Shown piece by piece: positions 1 to 8,585 of a stretch of 43,919 nucleotides of DNA. The notes beneath the pieces were generated by a model. The model did no database searches. It had not been told where the DNA came from and saw nothing but the letters and a program-made list of their open reading frames with translations. Origin of the DNA: Bacteroidota bacterium (GTDB taxonomy: Bacteria > Bacteroidota > Bacteroidia > Bacteroidales > BM520). Location of the stretch: contig PDRJ01000009.1 in NCBI GenBank assembly GCA_002748065.1, forward strand, positions 1 to 43,919. Direction: 5' to 3'. Positions within the stretch are counted from its first letter, which is position 1, and each line of letters opens with the position of its first letter. A program made the position numbers and the translations under genes.

Positions 1-165
1 CCGGAGCTGATGTACCGGCTGTTGGCTGTTAGCCTTTAGCTTGGGTTAATGGCAACGTTCACAAAAAGTTATTACTCCACTTCCGACTTCGGTCTTCCGA
101 CTTCATTACCATATCGCCACATTATCACATTTAAAACAAAATTAATCCTGAACTTCCCTAAATGG
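1..165. other. gene-free left edge of the window
   Basis: I see no credible reading frame, RNA or promoter here. The stretch contains two near-adjacent copies of CTTCCGACTTC around 80-105, too short to interpret. It runs directly into MITE-like copy 1. Confidence 0.4.
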
Positions 166-385
166 TGTCTGTCCATAAAGTCAGCGTTTTGAGAAGAGGC
201 TGTCTAGAACGTTCGAATTCGAGGCTTGCGAAGGCTGAGATAGTTGAGTTTACTGAGGTAAATGACCATTTTACATAAAATAGGCTGCACCTCAGCAAAA
301 TATAAGCAAGCTTACTTTTGCGTTCGGTTTGCACTATTTTTGAAGAGAAGCATAACGAAGAATTCGGACTTTATAGACAGCCTCT
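166..385 (+). repeat. MITE-like dispersed repeat, copy 1 (with nested insert)
   Basis: This copy begins TGTCTGTCCATAAAGTCAGC and ends with TTATAGACAGCCTCT. Five further copies lie at 19693-19826, 22249-22401, 22409-22552, 35667-35820 and 39589-39752. The core of about 125 bp has imperfect inverted ends: the right end read inward starts AGAGGCTGTCTATAAcGTCC, and the left end starts AGAGGCTGTcTAgAAcGTTC. A third, more divergent version of that end (TGTCTGTCCATAAAGTC) forms the outer left edge. Inside, all copies share CGAATTCGAGGCTTGCGAAG-like and TTTACT..GGTAAATG blocks. This copy is longer than the others because about 70 bp were inserted at roughly 272-341. There is no transposase inside, so it would depend on a helper transposase. 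Confidence 0.85.
272..341. repeat. nested palindromic insert carrying a promoter-like box
   Basis: These about 70 bp are absent from the other five repeat copies, where AAATG(A/G)(C/T)CATTT runs straight into GGAAGAGAAGC. The arms are imperfectly inverted: AAATAGGCTGCACCTCAGC at the left, and the reverse complement of the right arm reads AAATAGTGCAAACCGAACGC. The centre contains AAGCAAGCTTACTT. The right end includes TATTTTTG at 335-342, which fits the Bacteroidota -7 motif TAnnTTTG and points right toward rseC. I recall similar palindromic intergenic repeats from other Bacteroidales but could not check this. Confidence 0.6.
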
Positions 386-491
386 ATTTAGTTTCATATT
401 CATGAGTGATATGTGAAGTTGAGGATTTTTAAACGTTGTTGTTCGGCTTCTTGCTTTTTTGATGGGGGCGATGAGGTAAGGATTAATGTTG

Positions 492-499
492 TAAATTTG
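492..499 (+). promoter_or_regulatory. TAnnTTTG -7 box for rseC
   Basis: TAAATTTG matches the Bacteroidota -7 consensus and lies only 8 nt before the ATG at 508. A transcript from here would have almost no leader. No -33 TTTG at standard spacing is evident. Confidence 0.5.
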
Positions 500-507
500 T
501 CGCCGCA

Positions 508-930
508 ATGAAACAGGATGTGATTAAACATGAGGGGGTTGTAACCGAAACAACGGAGGCAACGCATACGGTGAGGATTCTCTCCAAGTCGGCGTGCTCC
601 GCTTGTCATGCCAAAGGGGCTTGTAGCATGGCCGATATGCAAGAGAAGACCATTGAGGTGAACCTGAGTAACGTCTCGTTAAAGGCAGGTGATAGGGTGA
701 ATGTGACCATGCGTACTTCGCTGGGGGTGAAGGCTGTTTTATGGGGGTATCTCTATCCATTTCTCTTGGTGATAGCGGTCTTGTTTTTTCTATTGATTTT
801 CACGGAGAAAGAGGGACTCTCTGCCTTGGTCGCTTTGGGTATGTTGGTGCCTTATTATCTCATTCTTTATGCCTTGAGGGATCGCCTCAAGAAAAAATTT
901 CAATTTGAGGTGGAACCTTTTTACGAATAA
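508..930 (+). CDS. rseC: RseC/MucC family protein (SoxR-reducing system type)
   Basis: A 140-residue integral membrane protein. Cys30, Cys33 and Cys39 (CSAC-x5-C) match the cysteine cluster of RseC/MucC proteins, followed by two hydrophobic helices at about residues 75-98 and 103-122 and a basic tail (RLKKK). In Proteobacteria RseC modulates sigma-E signalling and works with Rsx/Rnf in reducing SoxR. In Bacteroidota an rseC homologue commonly sits directly before rnfB. Here the same arrangement is interrupted by one large T9SS gene. The ATG at 508 follows a TAnnTTTG box by 8 nt. Family assignment is firm. The role in this organism (electron transfer with Rnf, or biogenesis of the complex) is inferred from context. 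Confidence 0.88.
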   Translation: MKQDVIKHEGVVTETTEATHTVRILSKSACSACHAKGACSMADMQEKTIEVNLSNVSLKAGDRVNVTMRTSLGVKAVLWGYLYPFLLVIAVLFFLLIFTEKEGLSALVALGMLVPYYLILYALRDRLKKKFQFEVEPFYE

Positions 931-961
931 GGATGTCTTTGTATTGTATAAAACAGATAAT

Positions 962-3331
962 ATGAACGGTGTAACGATGTATGTAAGATTATTTTTTCTT
1001 TTGTCCTGGATCTTGCTTTGGAGTGTGGTTGGCCATGCCCAGAAGCCCTTAATTCAGGAGAAGACAGTATCAAAGGCCTACTATTTTGATAAGACGCCTC
1101 CTTTGCGTGATATGGCTGTTATTGAACCCCATATCCGTGATCGTAGTTGGAAGAATTATGTGATCAAGAACCCCTCTGTAGAGATGAGTTTTGAAAACAA
1201 CCAAGGAGGGGGGATGGCTCCGCTGTATGATGCGACCTGGCAGATGGCTCAGGGGACAAGAAGTTCCCGGGGGCCTGAGGTGAATATCCCCGGCGTCTCT
1301 AATGTGAATGGGGTGATGCCTCCCGATACCGATGGGGATGTGGGGCCTAACCACTATATGCAGATGATCAACCTCTCTTTTGCCATTTGGGATAAAGAGG
1401 GGAATAAACTGTATGGCCCGGTGGATAATAGTACCCTATGGCAGGGGTTTATTGGGCCGTGGACAGGCACTAATGATGGAGATCCTATTGTGTTGTATGA
1501 CGATATGGCCGACCGATGGCTTGCCAGCCAGTTTGCGGTGCATGTGGAGAACGGGAAATTTTATGAGCTGGTGGCCATCTCTGCTACGCCCGACCCCTTG
1601 GGAGAGTGGTATCGTTATGCGTTCGAATATGATGTTTTTGTGGATTATCCTCATTTGGGTATATGGAGAGATGCCTACTATATGACGACCAATAACTTTA
1701 ATGGCGGTTTTGTGGGGATTGGCGTACACGCCTATGAGCGTGAAGCCATGTTAGCCGGAGATCCGGATGCACAAATGGCCTATTATCAGTTGAATTCATG
1801 GGCGGGCTTTTCCATGCAGCCGGCAGATTGTGACGGTACCTTGCCTCCTCCGGAAGGAGAACCGGGCCTCTTTATTGTAAAGGGTGACAACAGCGAACTT
1901 GATCTGTACGAATTTGAGGTGGATTGGGAGAACCCGGAGAATACCGATTTCTCCTTTGCATACAGCATCCCCGTTGCAAGTTATAATTCCAATGTTTGGG
2001 GGATCTCCCAGCCCAATACCACCCAGGAGTTGGATGCCCTTTCCAGCATGATTATGTATCGATTGCAATATCGAAATATGGAGGATCACCAGGCGATGGT
2101 GATGAATCATACGGTGAGTGCCGGCGGGGTTGCCGGTATCCGGTGGTATGAACTGCGAAAAACGGATGCGCAATGGGATATCTATCAGCAGGGAACCTTT
2201 GCGCCGGGAGATGGCTTAAACCGTTGGATGGGAAGTATTGCCATGAATGCCAATGGGGACATTGCCCTGGGGTATACCGTATCCAATGCCATGGTCTATC
2301 CCTCCATACGCTATACTGGGCGTGCTGCGGAGGATCCTTTGGGAGAGATGACCTTTACGGAGATGGAAATTATCGGGGGGACTGACTCCCAAACAACTGG
2401 GAGCCGATGGGGAGACTACTCCAATATTGCTGTGGATCCCTCCAACGATTCCCTCTTTTGGCATACCAACGAATATGTGGATCGTAACTGGAAAACGAGA
2501 ATAGCCTCTTTCTCTTTTGGCCCGCCCAAAATGCCAGAGGTGGACGCCGGCCCCGACACCACCATCTGTTACGAACAGTTTTATGAAACCACGGCAGCGA
2601 TAGGACGTTACTGTAAGTCGCTTCATTGGGAAACCTCTGGTGATGGGCGTTGGATCCCTTCCAATGAACTTCTCTATACCAATTACCGACGAGGCTCTGA
2701 AGATGTTGAGCATGGAGGAGTGACGCTTTCTCTCTTTGCAGAGGGGTATGGTAGCACCGGAACCGTTTCCGATAGCATGCGCTTGTCTATCCAAAACCTT
2801 CCCACTCTTTTTGCTGGAAATGATACCACTATTTGCAATAATCACTCTTTGCCGCTCTCCGGTAGGGCTGTTGAGGCTCTATCCACGGAATGGAAAACCG
2901 ATGGGGATGGTTATTTTGACGATCCCTTTAGTTTGGAAACTACCTACCATCCCGGGGTGGAGGATTTTGCAGAGGGCAATGTTTACCTGCGTTTGTACGG
3001 TAATCCCATTGAACCCTGTGTCATCCTGTTATACGATAAGATGAAACTCTCATTTGATAATTGTGCGGGAGAGGAGGAGGCCTTGCCGCTGTTTGTGAAA
3101 GTGGATCCTAACCCCGTGTCCGATTTGTTGACAATCCATCTCCATGGTTTAAGGGAAGAAGCAATACTCCGTATGGTGGATTCTGAGGGAAATGTTGTGT
3201 ATACCGATGTATTAAATGCATCTTCATCCACTGGTTATCGTATCGATGTAAAAGATTTACCTAAGGGTGTTTATGTGGTTAATATTCAGTGTGATATGGG
3301 CGTTTTTGTGGAAAAGGTGATTAAACAATAA
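962..3331 (+). CDS. large secreted protein with T9SS type A sorting domain
   Basis: The mature protein begins after a clear signal peptide (MYVRLFFLLSWILLWSVVGHAQ). I place the start at ATG 962; ATG 977 is equally plausible, and the frame is open back to 905. The central part (about residues 90-520) includes PPDTDGDVGPNHYMQ, a motif I associate with surface or secreted Bacteroidota proteins of unknown function, probably a beta-propeller-like fold. Two Ig/PKD-like repeats follow from about residue 530, each starting (D)AG(P/N)DTTIC and containing W-x-T-x-GDG, TTY or TNY, and PG or RG. The last about 80 residues (VDPNPVSDLLTIHL to the basic end KVIKQ) are a T9SS type A sorting domain, so the protein is predicted to cross the outer membrane and be surface-attached or released. 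It sits between rseC and rnfB but has no visible link to electron transport. I cannot name a substrate or activity. Confidence 0.85.
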   Translation: MNGVTMYVRLFFLLSWILLWSVVGHAQKPLIQEKTVSKAYYFDKTPPLRDMAVIEPHIRDRSWKNYVIKNPSVEMSFENNQGGGMAPLYDATWQMAQGTRSSRGPEVNIPGVSNVNGVMPPDTDGDVGPNHYMQMINLSFAIWDKEGNKLYGPVDNSTLWQGFIGPWTGTNDGDPIVLYDDMADRWLASQFAVHVENGKFYELVAISATPDPLGEWYRYAFEYDVFVDYPHLGIWRDAYYMTTNNFNGGFVGIGVHAYEREAMLAGDPDAQMAYYQLNSWAGFSMQPADCDGTLPPPEGEPGLFIVKGDNSELDLYEFEVDWENPENTDFSFAYSIPVASYNSNVWGISQPNTTQELDALSSMIMYRLQYRNMEDHQAMVMNHTVSAGGVAGIRWYELRKTDAQWDIYQQGTFAPGDGLNRWMGSIAMNANGDIALGYTVSNAMVYPSIRYTGRAAEDPLGEMTFTEMEIIGGTDSQTTGSRWGDYSNIAVDPSNDSLFWHTNEYVDRNWKTRIASFSFGPPKMPEVDAGPDTTICYEQFYETTAAIGRYCKSLHWETSGDGRWIPSNELLYTNYRRGSEDVEHGGVTLSLFAEGYGSTGTVSDSMRLSIQNLPTLFAGNDTTICNNHSLPLSGRAVEALSTEWKTDGDGYFDDPFSLETTYHPGVEDFAEGNVYLRLYGNPIEPCVILLYDKMKLSFDNCAGEEEALPLFVKVDPNPVSDLLTIHLHGLREEAILRMVDSEGNVVYTDVLNASSSTGYRIDVKDLPKGVYVVNIQCDMGVFVEKVIKQ

Positions 3332-3536
3332 AAAGGGATCTTTTCTGCTAGTTAAATTTAGAATTTATCTAAATAGGAATTGTAAGATTTTTATAATCAG
3401 TAATTTATATTTTTCTGTATTTTGCTGATTTCTTGATACTTATTGTTGTTTCCTTGCTTTAAGGTTCTGATTTTTAATCGTTTGGATTTCTTCTTGGGGG
3501 GTAAATGGATTGTTATTATGCATTTATCAGGTTTCG

Positions 3537-3544
3537 TATTTTTG
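3537..3544 (+). promoter_or_regulatory. TAnnTTTG -7 box for the rnf operon
   Basis: TATTTTTG matches the Bacteroidota -7 motif, with a TTG about 24 nt upstream (spacing a little long). It lies 35 nt before the GTG I choose for rnfB and inside the longer in-frame extension that starts at 3505, which argues against that longer start. Confidence 0.5.
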
Positions 3545-3579
3545 TGCTACCGTCGAAACAGTACCTAAAAGAGATTATT

Positions 3580-4446
3580 GTGAACAATGTGATTCTTTAT
3601 GCGGTGATATCATTAGGAGCAATAGGAGTTGCTGCTGCCGTTATTCTTTATTTTATTGCACAGAAGTTTAAAGTTATTGAAGATCCAAGGATTGATGTGG
3701 TGGATGAGATTCTTCCCGGGGCGAACTGTGGCGGATGTGGGTATGCCGGATGTCGGGCTTTTGCCGAAGCCATTGTGAAGGGGGAGACGCTGGAGGGATT
3801 TAATTGTCCGGTGGGAGGTTCGGAAACTATGGGGCGTATTGGGGATGCTATCGGCTTGGTGGCGGAGAAGAAGGAACCCCAGATTGCCGTTGTCCGTTGT
3901 AACGGGAGCAGAGCCAATGCCGTAGGAAAAGTGCACTACGACGGGCCTAAGAGTTGTACTTTTGCCACCAATCTTTTTGCCAGTGAAGGGGGATGTCCCA
4001 ATGGCTGTTTGGGCTTGGGTGATTGTGTTTTCTCTTGTGAATTTGATGCTATCTATATTGATGAAGAGACCGGTTTGCCGATGGTGAGCGACGAGAAGTG
4101 CGTGGCCTGTGGTGCCTGTGTGAAAGCGTGTCCCAGGGGGATTATCGAACTTCGTAATAAAGGAAAGAAAGATCGGCGCATTTTCGTTTCATGTATGAAT
4201 ACGGAAAAGGGAGGTCCTGCCAAGAAGAATTGTTCGGCTGCCTGCATCGGTTGTGGAAAGTGTGTGAAGGCATGTCCCTTTGAGGCTATCACCCTTAAAA
4301 ATAGTTTGGCTTATATCGATCACAACAAGTGTAAGTTATGCCGTAAGTGTGTGCCGGAGTGCCCCACAGGAGCTATCCATGAGTTGAATTTTCCTCCCAA
4401 GAAGGTGAAGGAACCCAAGCCTGAAGATGCGGTGTCGTCTTCCTAA
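3580..4446 (+). CDS. rnfB: Rnf electron transport complex subunit B
   Basis: RnfB is the ferredoxin-type subunit that receives electrons from reduced ferredoxin. Start GTG 3580 gives 288 residues, opens with the usual membrane anchor (NNVILYAVISLGAIG...) and is preceded by AAAAGAGA. In-frame codons back to ATG 3505 would add 25 residues unlike RnfB and overlap the promoter. The anchor is followed by the 4Fe-4S domain with Cys50, Cys53, Cys58 and Cys76 (CGGCGYAGC). The C-terminal half carries ferredoxin-type motifs: CVACGACVKACP, CIGCGKCVKACP and CKLCRKCVPECP, plus an extra cysteine-rich segment (CPNGCLGLGDCVFSC). First gene of rnfBCDGEA. Confidence 0.95.
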   Translation: MNNVILYAVISLGAIGVAAAVILYFIAQKFKVIEDPRIDVVDEILPGANCGGCGYAGCRAFAEAIVKGETLEGFNCPVGGSETMGRIGDAIGLVAEKKEPQIAVVRCNGSRANAVGKVHYDGPKSCTFATNLFASEGGCPNGCLGLGDCVFSCEFDAIYIDEETGLPMVSDEKCVACGACVKACPRGIIELRNKGKKDRRIFVSCMNTEKGGPAKKNCSAACIGCGKCVKACPFEAITLKNSLAYIDHNKCKLCRKCVPECPTGAIHELNFPPKKVKEPKPEDAVSSS

Positions 4447-4487
4447 TTTTTTGTAGTTATTAATGTCATAAAAAAAACAGATATATC

Positions 4488-5819
4488 TTGAAAACATTTG
4501 CTAAAGGAGGAGTTCATCCTGCAGAAGATAAAATTGCTTCTCATGTTCCCATTGAGGTGATGCCTTTGCCAAAAAAAGCTTACATCCCTGTTTTGCAGCA
4601 TCTTGGTGTTCCGGCAAATCCGGTAGTAAAACGTGGTGATAGGGTGAAAACAGGTACGCTCATTGCACGAGGAGATGCTTTTATCGCTGCCCATGTGCAC
4701 TCTTCAGTATCCGGTAAGGTGGCTAAAGTTGATCAGTGGATCGACACCTCCGGTTATAAACGACAAATGGTGATTGTGGACGTGGAGGGGGATGAGTGGG
4801 AAGAATCTATCGATAGGAGTCCTGATCTTGTGAGGGAGATCAAACTCTCCAGGGAGGAGATCGTTTCACGGATCAAAGAGATGGGAGTGGTAGGATTGGG
4901 AGGAGCCACTTTTCCCAGCCATGTGAAGTTTATGCTTCCCCCTGGGAAAAAGTGTGAAGTGCTTTTGATCAATGGGGTGGAGTGTGAGCCCTATCTGACT
5001 TCTGATCATAGGGTTATGTTGGAACGTGGTGAGGAGATGCTTGTGGGGATTCAGATCCTAATGAAAGCCTTGGAGGTGAACCGTGCCATGGTGGGTATTG
5101 AGAATAATAAAAAGGATGCCATTGAGCATCTCTCCAAGCTGGCAAAGGATTATCCGGGAATTACCATTCATCCGTTGAAAGTTAAATATCCTCAAGGGGC
5201 AGAGAAACAGCTGATTAAAGCTCTTATCGGTCGTGAAGTTCCCTCTGGAAAATTGCCTTTGGAGGTGGGTGCTGTGGTTACCAATTCCGGTACTTCTCTT
5301 GCCGTTTATGAGGCGGTACAAAAACGTAAGCCTCTTTTTGAGCGGGTGGTAACCTTGACCGGAAAATCGGTGGAGAAACCCTCCAATTTTTTGGTGCGTG
5401 TGGGGACTCCTGTGGCTGAGTTGATTGAGAAGGCTGGGGGGCTTCCCGAAGATACAGGAAAGATTATCAATGGTGGCCCCATGATGGGGAAAGTGTTGAC
5501 CTCTACGGATGTGCCTGTGACCAAAGGGTCGTCCGGGATCTTGCTAATGCGTAAGAAAGAGAGCATTCGGCATAATCCGTTGGCCTGTATTCGCTGCGCA
5601 AAATGTGTGGGAGCCTGTCCCATGGGATTGGAGCCATTTCATATCTCGCTGCTTTCACGTCACCATAAGTGGGAGGATGTTGAAAAGAGCCATGTGATGG
5701 ATTGTATTGAGTGTGGCTCTTGCCAGTTTATCTGTCCATCGGCACGTCCGTTGTTGGACTATATTCGTTTGGGCAAACAGACGGTAGGACATATTATTCG
5801 AAACAGAGGAAAAAAATAG
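4488..5819 (+). CDS. rnfC: Rnf electron transport complex subunit C
   Basis: RnfC is the peripheral NADH/FMN-binding and iron-sulfur subunit that passes electrons between RnfB and NAD+. The 443 residues start at TTG 4488 (KTFAKGGVHP is the typical N-terminus). The only nearby ATG (4463) is followed two codons later by a stop, so the non-ATG start is forced. GLGGATFPSHVK and INGVECEPYLTSDHR are the flavin/nucleotide-site motifs of the family. Two 4Fe-4S clusters are evident: Cys367-370-373-377 (CIRCAKCVGACP) and Cys406-409-412-416 (CIECGSCQFICP). It ends 3 bp before rnfD. Confidence 0.95.
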   Translation: MKTFAKGGVHPAEDKIASHVPIEVMPLPKKAYIPVLQHLGVPANPVVKRGDRVKTGTLIARGDAFIAAHVHSSVSGKVAKVDQWIDTSGYKRQMVIVDVEGDEWEESIDRSPDLVREIKLSREEIVSRIKEMGVVGLGGATFPSHVKFMLPPGKKCEVLLINGVECEPYLTSDHRVMLERGEEMLVGIQILMKALEVNRAMVGIENNKKDAIEHLSKLAKDYPGITIHPLKVKYPQGAEKQLIKALIGREVPSGKLPLEVGAVVTNSGTSLAVYEAVQKRKPLFERVVTLTGKSVEKPSNFLVRVGTPVAELIEKAGGLPEDTGKIINGGPMMGKVLTSTDVPVTKGSSGILLMRKKESIRHNPLACIRCAKCVGACPMGLEPFHISLLSRHHKWEDVEKSHVMDCIECGSCQFICPSARPLLDYIRLGKQTVGHIIRNRGKK

Positions 5820-5822
5820 GAT

Positions 5823-6821
5823 ATGAGTTTATTAAGAATTAGTGGTTCTCCTCATGTACATGGGGACCAATCGGTATCGAAAATCATGCTTGGGGTGATC
5901 ATTGCGTTGATCCCTGCAGTTTTGGTTTCTCTATACTTTTATGGATTGGGTGCTTTGAGGGTGCTGGTATTGGCTGTGGGAGCATCCATGCTTTTTGAGT
6001 TTCTTATTCAGAAATACCTTCTAAAAGGGGCTTATTCTCTTTCCGATTTCTCTGCGATGCTAACCGGTGTGTTGCTCGCATTGAACGTTCCCTCCAGCCT
6101 TCCCTGGTATATGGTGGTGATCGGGGCGTTGGTAGCCATTGGAATTGGAAAGATGTCGTTTGGAGGTTTGGGAAACAACCTCTTTAACCCGGCGTTGGTG
6201 GGGCGGGTCTTCCTGCTGGTTTCCTTTCCCGTACAGATGACCACCTGGCCCAAGGCGATTGTTGCCCGGTCACATCTGTTCTTCAACGGGGTGGATCAAG
6301 GGATGCTTGATACGGTTACCGGCGCGACGCCCCTGGGACATCTTGCGGAGCAGGGCGTGATGCAAGACCCTGCCTATATGGACTATCTCATCGGTAGCAT
6401 GGGGGGCTCTTTGGGGGAGATCTCTGCCATTGCTCTTCTGCTGGGGGGAATCTATATGCTTTTTAAAAAGATCATTACCTGGGAGATCCCTGTGGCTTTT
6501 TTGGGCTCGGCAGCCCTGTTGTCGGGGATCTTTTGGCTTGTGGATCCTACCCAATATGCGGATCCGCTCTTTCACCTGATTACCGGGGGGATGCTGCTTG
6601 GAGCGATCTTTATGGCTACCGACATGGTGACCTCGCCCATGAGCCGTAACGGACAGATTGTCTTTGGCATCGGAGGGGGAGTGCTTACCATTTTAATTCG
6701 TATCTGGGGGGCTTACCCGGAAGGGGTCTCCTTTGCTATTCTTATTATGAATGCTTTTGTTCCACTCATTGACAGGGCATTTAAACCTAAACTTTTTGGG
6801 GAGGTTGTGAAAAATGGCTAA
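5823..6821 (+). CDS. rnfD: Rnf electron transport complex subunit D
   Basis: An integral membrane flavoprotein of 332 residues with about ten hydrophobic segments. DTVTGATPLG at residues 163-172 contains the (S/T)GAT flavinylation motif, with Thr169 the expected site of covalent FMN attachment through phosphodiester linkage. RnfD is related to NqrB and forms part of the ion-translocating core. The gene follows rnfC by 3 bp and overlaps rnfG by 8 bp, suggesting translational coupling. Confidence 0.95.
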   Translation: MSLLRISGSPHVHGDQSVSKIMLGVIIALIPAVLVSLYFYGLGALRVLVLAVGASMLFEFLIQKYLLKGAYSLSDFSAMLTGVLLALNVPSSLPWYMVVIGALVAIGIGKMSFGGLGNNLFNPALVGRVFLLVSFPVQMTTWPKAIVARSHLFFNGVDQGMLDTVTGATPLGHLAEQGVMQDPAYMDYLIGSMGGSLGEISAIALLLGGIYMLFKKIITWEIPVAFLGSAALLSGIFWLVDPTQYADPLFHLITGGMLLGAIFMATDMVTSPMSRNGQIVFGIGGGVLTILIRIWGAYPEGVSFAILIMNAFVPLIDRAFKPKLFGEVVKNG

Positions 6822-7395
6822 AAAATTAGAATCTACATTTATCAATATGGTGCTTGTTCTGTTTTTGGTTACGGCCGTGGCAGCACTTGCCCTTGGAGCA
6901 GTTTATAGTGTAACCAAAGAGCCCATCGAAGCGGCAAAGGCGCAAAAGTTGAAAGCCGCTATTGAGAACGTACTTCCTCCCTTTGATGATTATTCCGAGG
7001 CTGAGGTAATGCCTGCCAACGGAAAGGATCCGCTAATTTTTTATACTGCCAGAAAGGGGCAAGATGTGGTAGGAACGGCCATCAAAACCTATACGGATAA
7101 AGGGTTTTCCGGAAGAGTTTCCATTATGGTGGGCTTTACTCCAGAGGGGGAGATCTTTAATACGGCAGTGCTGGAACATAAGGAGACACCTGGTCTCGGG
7201 GATAAGATGGAACCGGCCAAGTCGGATTTTACTGTGCAGTTTAAAGGGAAGAATCCCGAGCAGTTCAAATTAAAAGTGACCAAAGATGGAGGAAGTGTTG
7301 ATGCCATCACCGCTGCCACCATCAGTTCGCGGGCCTTTTGTGATGCCACTAACCGGGCATGGCAGGCCTTTAAAGTAGAAGGAGGTAAACAATGA
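6814..7395 (+). CDS. rnfG: Rnf electron transport complex subunit G
   Basis: RnfG is a single-span membrane protein with an exported FMN-binding domain (NqrC family). The 193 residues begin with one transmembrane helix at about 10-32. [11 protein letters not shown] is the family flavin-site motif, and [13 protein letters not shown] near the C-terminus contains the flavinylation sequence, with Thr169 the likely FMN attachment residue. It overlaps rnfD at its start and rnfE by 4 bp (ATGA) at its end. Flavin transfer would need an ApbE protein, which is not in this window. Confidence 0.94.
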   Translation: MAKKLESTFINMVLVLFLVTAVAALALGAVYSVTKEPIEAAKAQKLKAAIENVLPPFDDYSEAEVMPANGKDPLIFYTARKGQDVVGTAIKTYTDKGFSGRVSIMVGFTPEGEIFNTAVLEHKETPGLGDKMEPAKSDFTVQFKGKNPEQFKLKVTKDGGSVDAITAATISSRAFCDATNRAWQAFKVEGGKQ

Positions 7396-7979
7396 GCCAA
7401 TTAAAGAACTTAACCAAGGGGTTTATTAAAGAGAACCCCGTATTTGTTTTGCTGTTGGGAATGTGTCCCACACTTGGGGTTACCACCTCCGCAAAAAATG
7501 GCTTGGGAATGGGGCTAGCCACCACCTTTGTGTTGGTCATGTCTAACATGGTGATCTCGTTGGTGAAAAATCTCGTACCAGATAAGGTTCGTATTCCCGT
7601 CTTTATTGTGATTATCGCCTCCTTTGTCACCATTATTGATTTGGCCATGGCGGCCTATCTTCCCTCATTGCATGGGCAGCTGGGGCTTTTTATCCCTTTG
7701 ATTGTCGTGAACTGTATTGTGCTGGGACGGGCAGAGGCCTTTGCTTCCAAGAATAATATTGGCTCTTCGATTGTGGACGGTTTGGGTATGGGGCTTGGAT
7801 TTGCCTTTGCGCTTACCCTTTTAGGTGCAGTTCGCGAAATGTTGGGAAGTGGTTCCCTTTTTGGCTTTAAATTCCTGGCAGGTGATGGAATGCTCGTGTT
7901 TGTGCTGGCTCCTGGTGCTTTTATTGCCTTGGGGTATTTGATCGCTTTGATGAACAGGATTGGAAAAAAAGGTGCTTAA
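7392..7979 (+). CDS. rnfE: Rnf electron transport complex subunit E
   Basis: A 195-residue polytopic membrane protein of the RnfE/NqrD family, with about six helices. [23 protein letters not shown] near the N-terminus and [18 protein letters not shown] in the middle are hallmark segments. Each carries a cysteine (in GMCPTLG and NCIVLG) that pairs with the matching residues of RnfA to hold the intramembrane iron-sulfur centre. It overlaps rnfG by ATGA and is followed by rnfA after 19 bp. Confidence 0.95.
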   Translation: MSQLKNLTKGFIKENPVFVLLLGMCPTLGVTTSAKNGLGMGLATTFVLVMSNMVISLVKNLVPDKVRIPVFIVIIASFVTIIDLAMAAYLPSLHGQLGLFIPLIVVNCIVLGRAEAFASKNNIGSSIVDGLGMGLGFAFALTLLGAVREMLGSGSLFGFKFLAGDGMLVFVLAPGAFIALGYLIALMNRIGKKGA

Positions 7980-7998
7980 CGTTTAATTGTTTTGGATT

Positions 7999-8571
7999 AT
8001 GCAATATTTAATTATTCTCATATCCGCTATATTTGTTAATAACATTGTGTTAGCCCAGTTTCTGGGTATTTGCCCCTTTTTAGGGGTTTCCAAGAAGGTA
8101 GAGACTTCGGCAGGAATGGCGGGAGCCGTGCTCTTTGTGATGACGCTGGCAACCATTGTCACCTGGTTGATTCAACAATATATTCTGGGGCCTTTGAATT
8201 TGCAGTTTTTGCAGACAATCTCCTTCATTTTGGTGATTGCCTCGCTGGTGCAGATGGTTGAGATTATCCTGAAGAAGGCGAGTCCTTCACTCTATCAGGC
8301 CTTGGGGATCTTTCTTCCCCTGATCACCACCAACTGTGCCGTTCTTGGGGTGGCACTTCTCACCATCCAGAAAGACTTGAACCTTGCCGAGGGGGTTGTC
8401 TTTGCCATTGCCAATGCCATCGGGTTTGGCCTCGCCTTGGTTATCTTTGCCGGGATGCGTGAGCATCTGGATAATATGGACGTTCCCAAGGGGATGCGTG
8501 GCATTCCTATTGCTTTGGTTGTGGCGGGAATCCTGGCGCTGGCCTTTATGGGATTCTCAGGGTTGGTATAA
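7999..8571 (+). CDS. rnfA: Rnf electron transport complex subunit A
   Basis: RnfA is the inverted-topology partner of RnfE and closes the operon. From ATG 7999 the protein has 191 residues and starts MQYLIILISAIFVNNIVLAQ, as expected. An in-frame TTG at 7987 would add four residues and is less likely. Hallmarks are FLGICPFLGVSKK and ITTNCAVLGVAL, each with the conserved cysteine, and about six membrane helices. It converges on sfsA, which ends 14 bp away. With rnfB-C-D-G-E the set is complete. Confidence 0.95.
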   Translation: MQYLIILISAIFVNNIVLAQFLGICPFLGVSKKVETSAGMAGAVLFVMTLATIVTWLIQQYILGPLNLQFLQTISFILVIASLVQMVEIILKKASPSLYQALGIFLPLITTNCAVLGVALLTIQKDLNLAEGVVFAIANAIGFGLALVIFAGMREHLDNMDVPKGMRGIPIALVVAGILALAFMGFSGLV

Positions 8572-8585
8572 GTTCTTTGGGGGTG

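Noticed and set aside
2216..2845. 209-codon minus-strand frame inside the T9SS cargo gene
   Set aside because: Antisense shadow. The plus-strand frame has signal peptide, repeats and sorting domain.
3328..3350. Terminator after the T9SS gene
   Set aside because: The AAAAGGGATCTTTT hairpin is short and AT-rich with no T-run behind it, so I do not call it.
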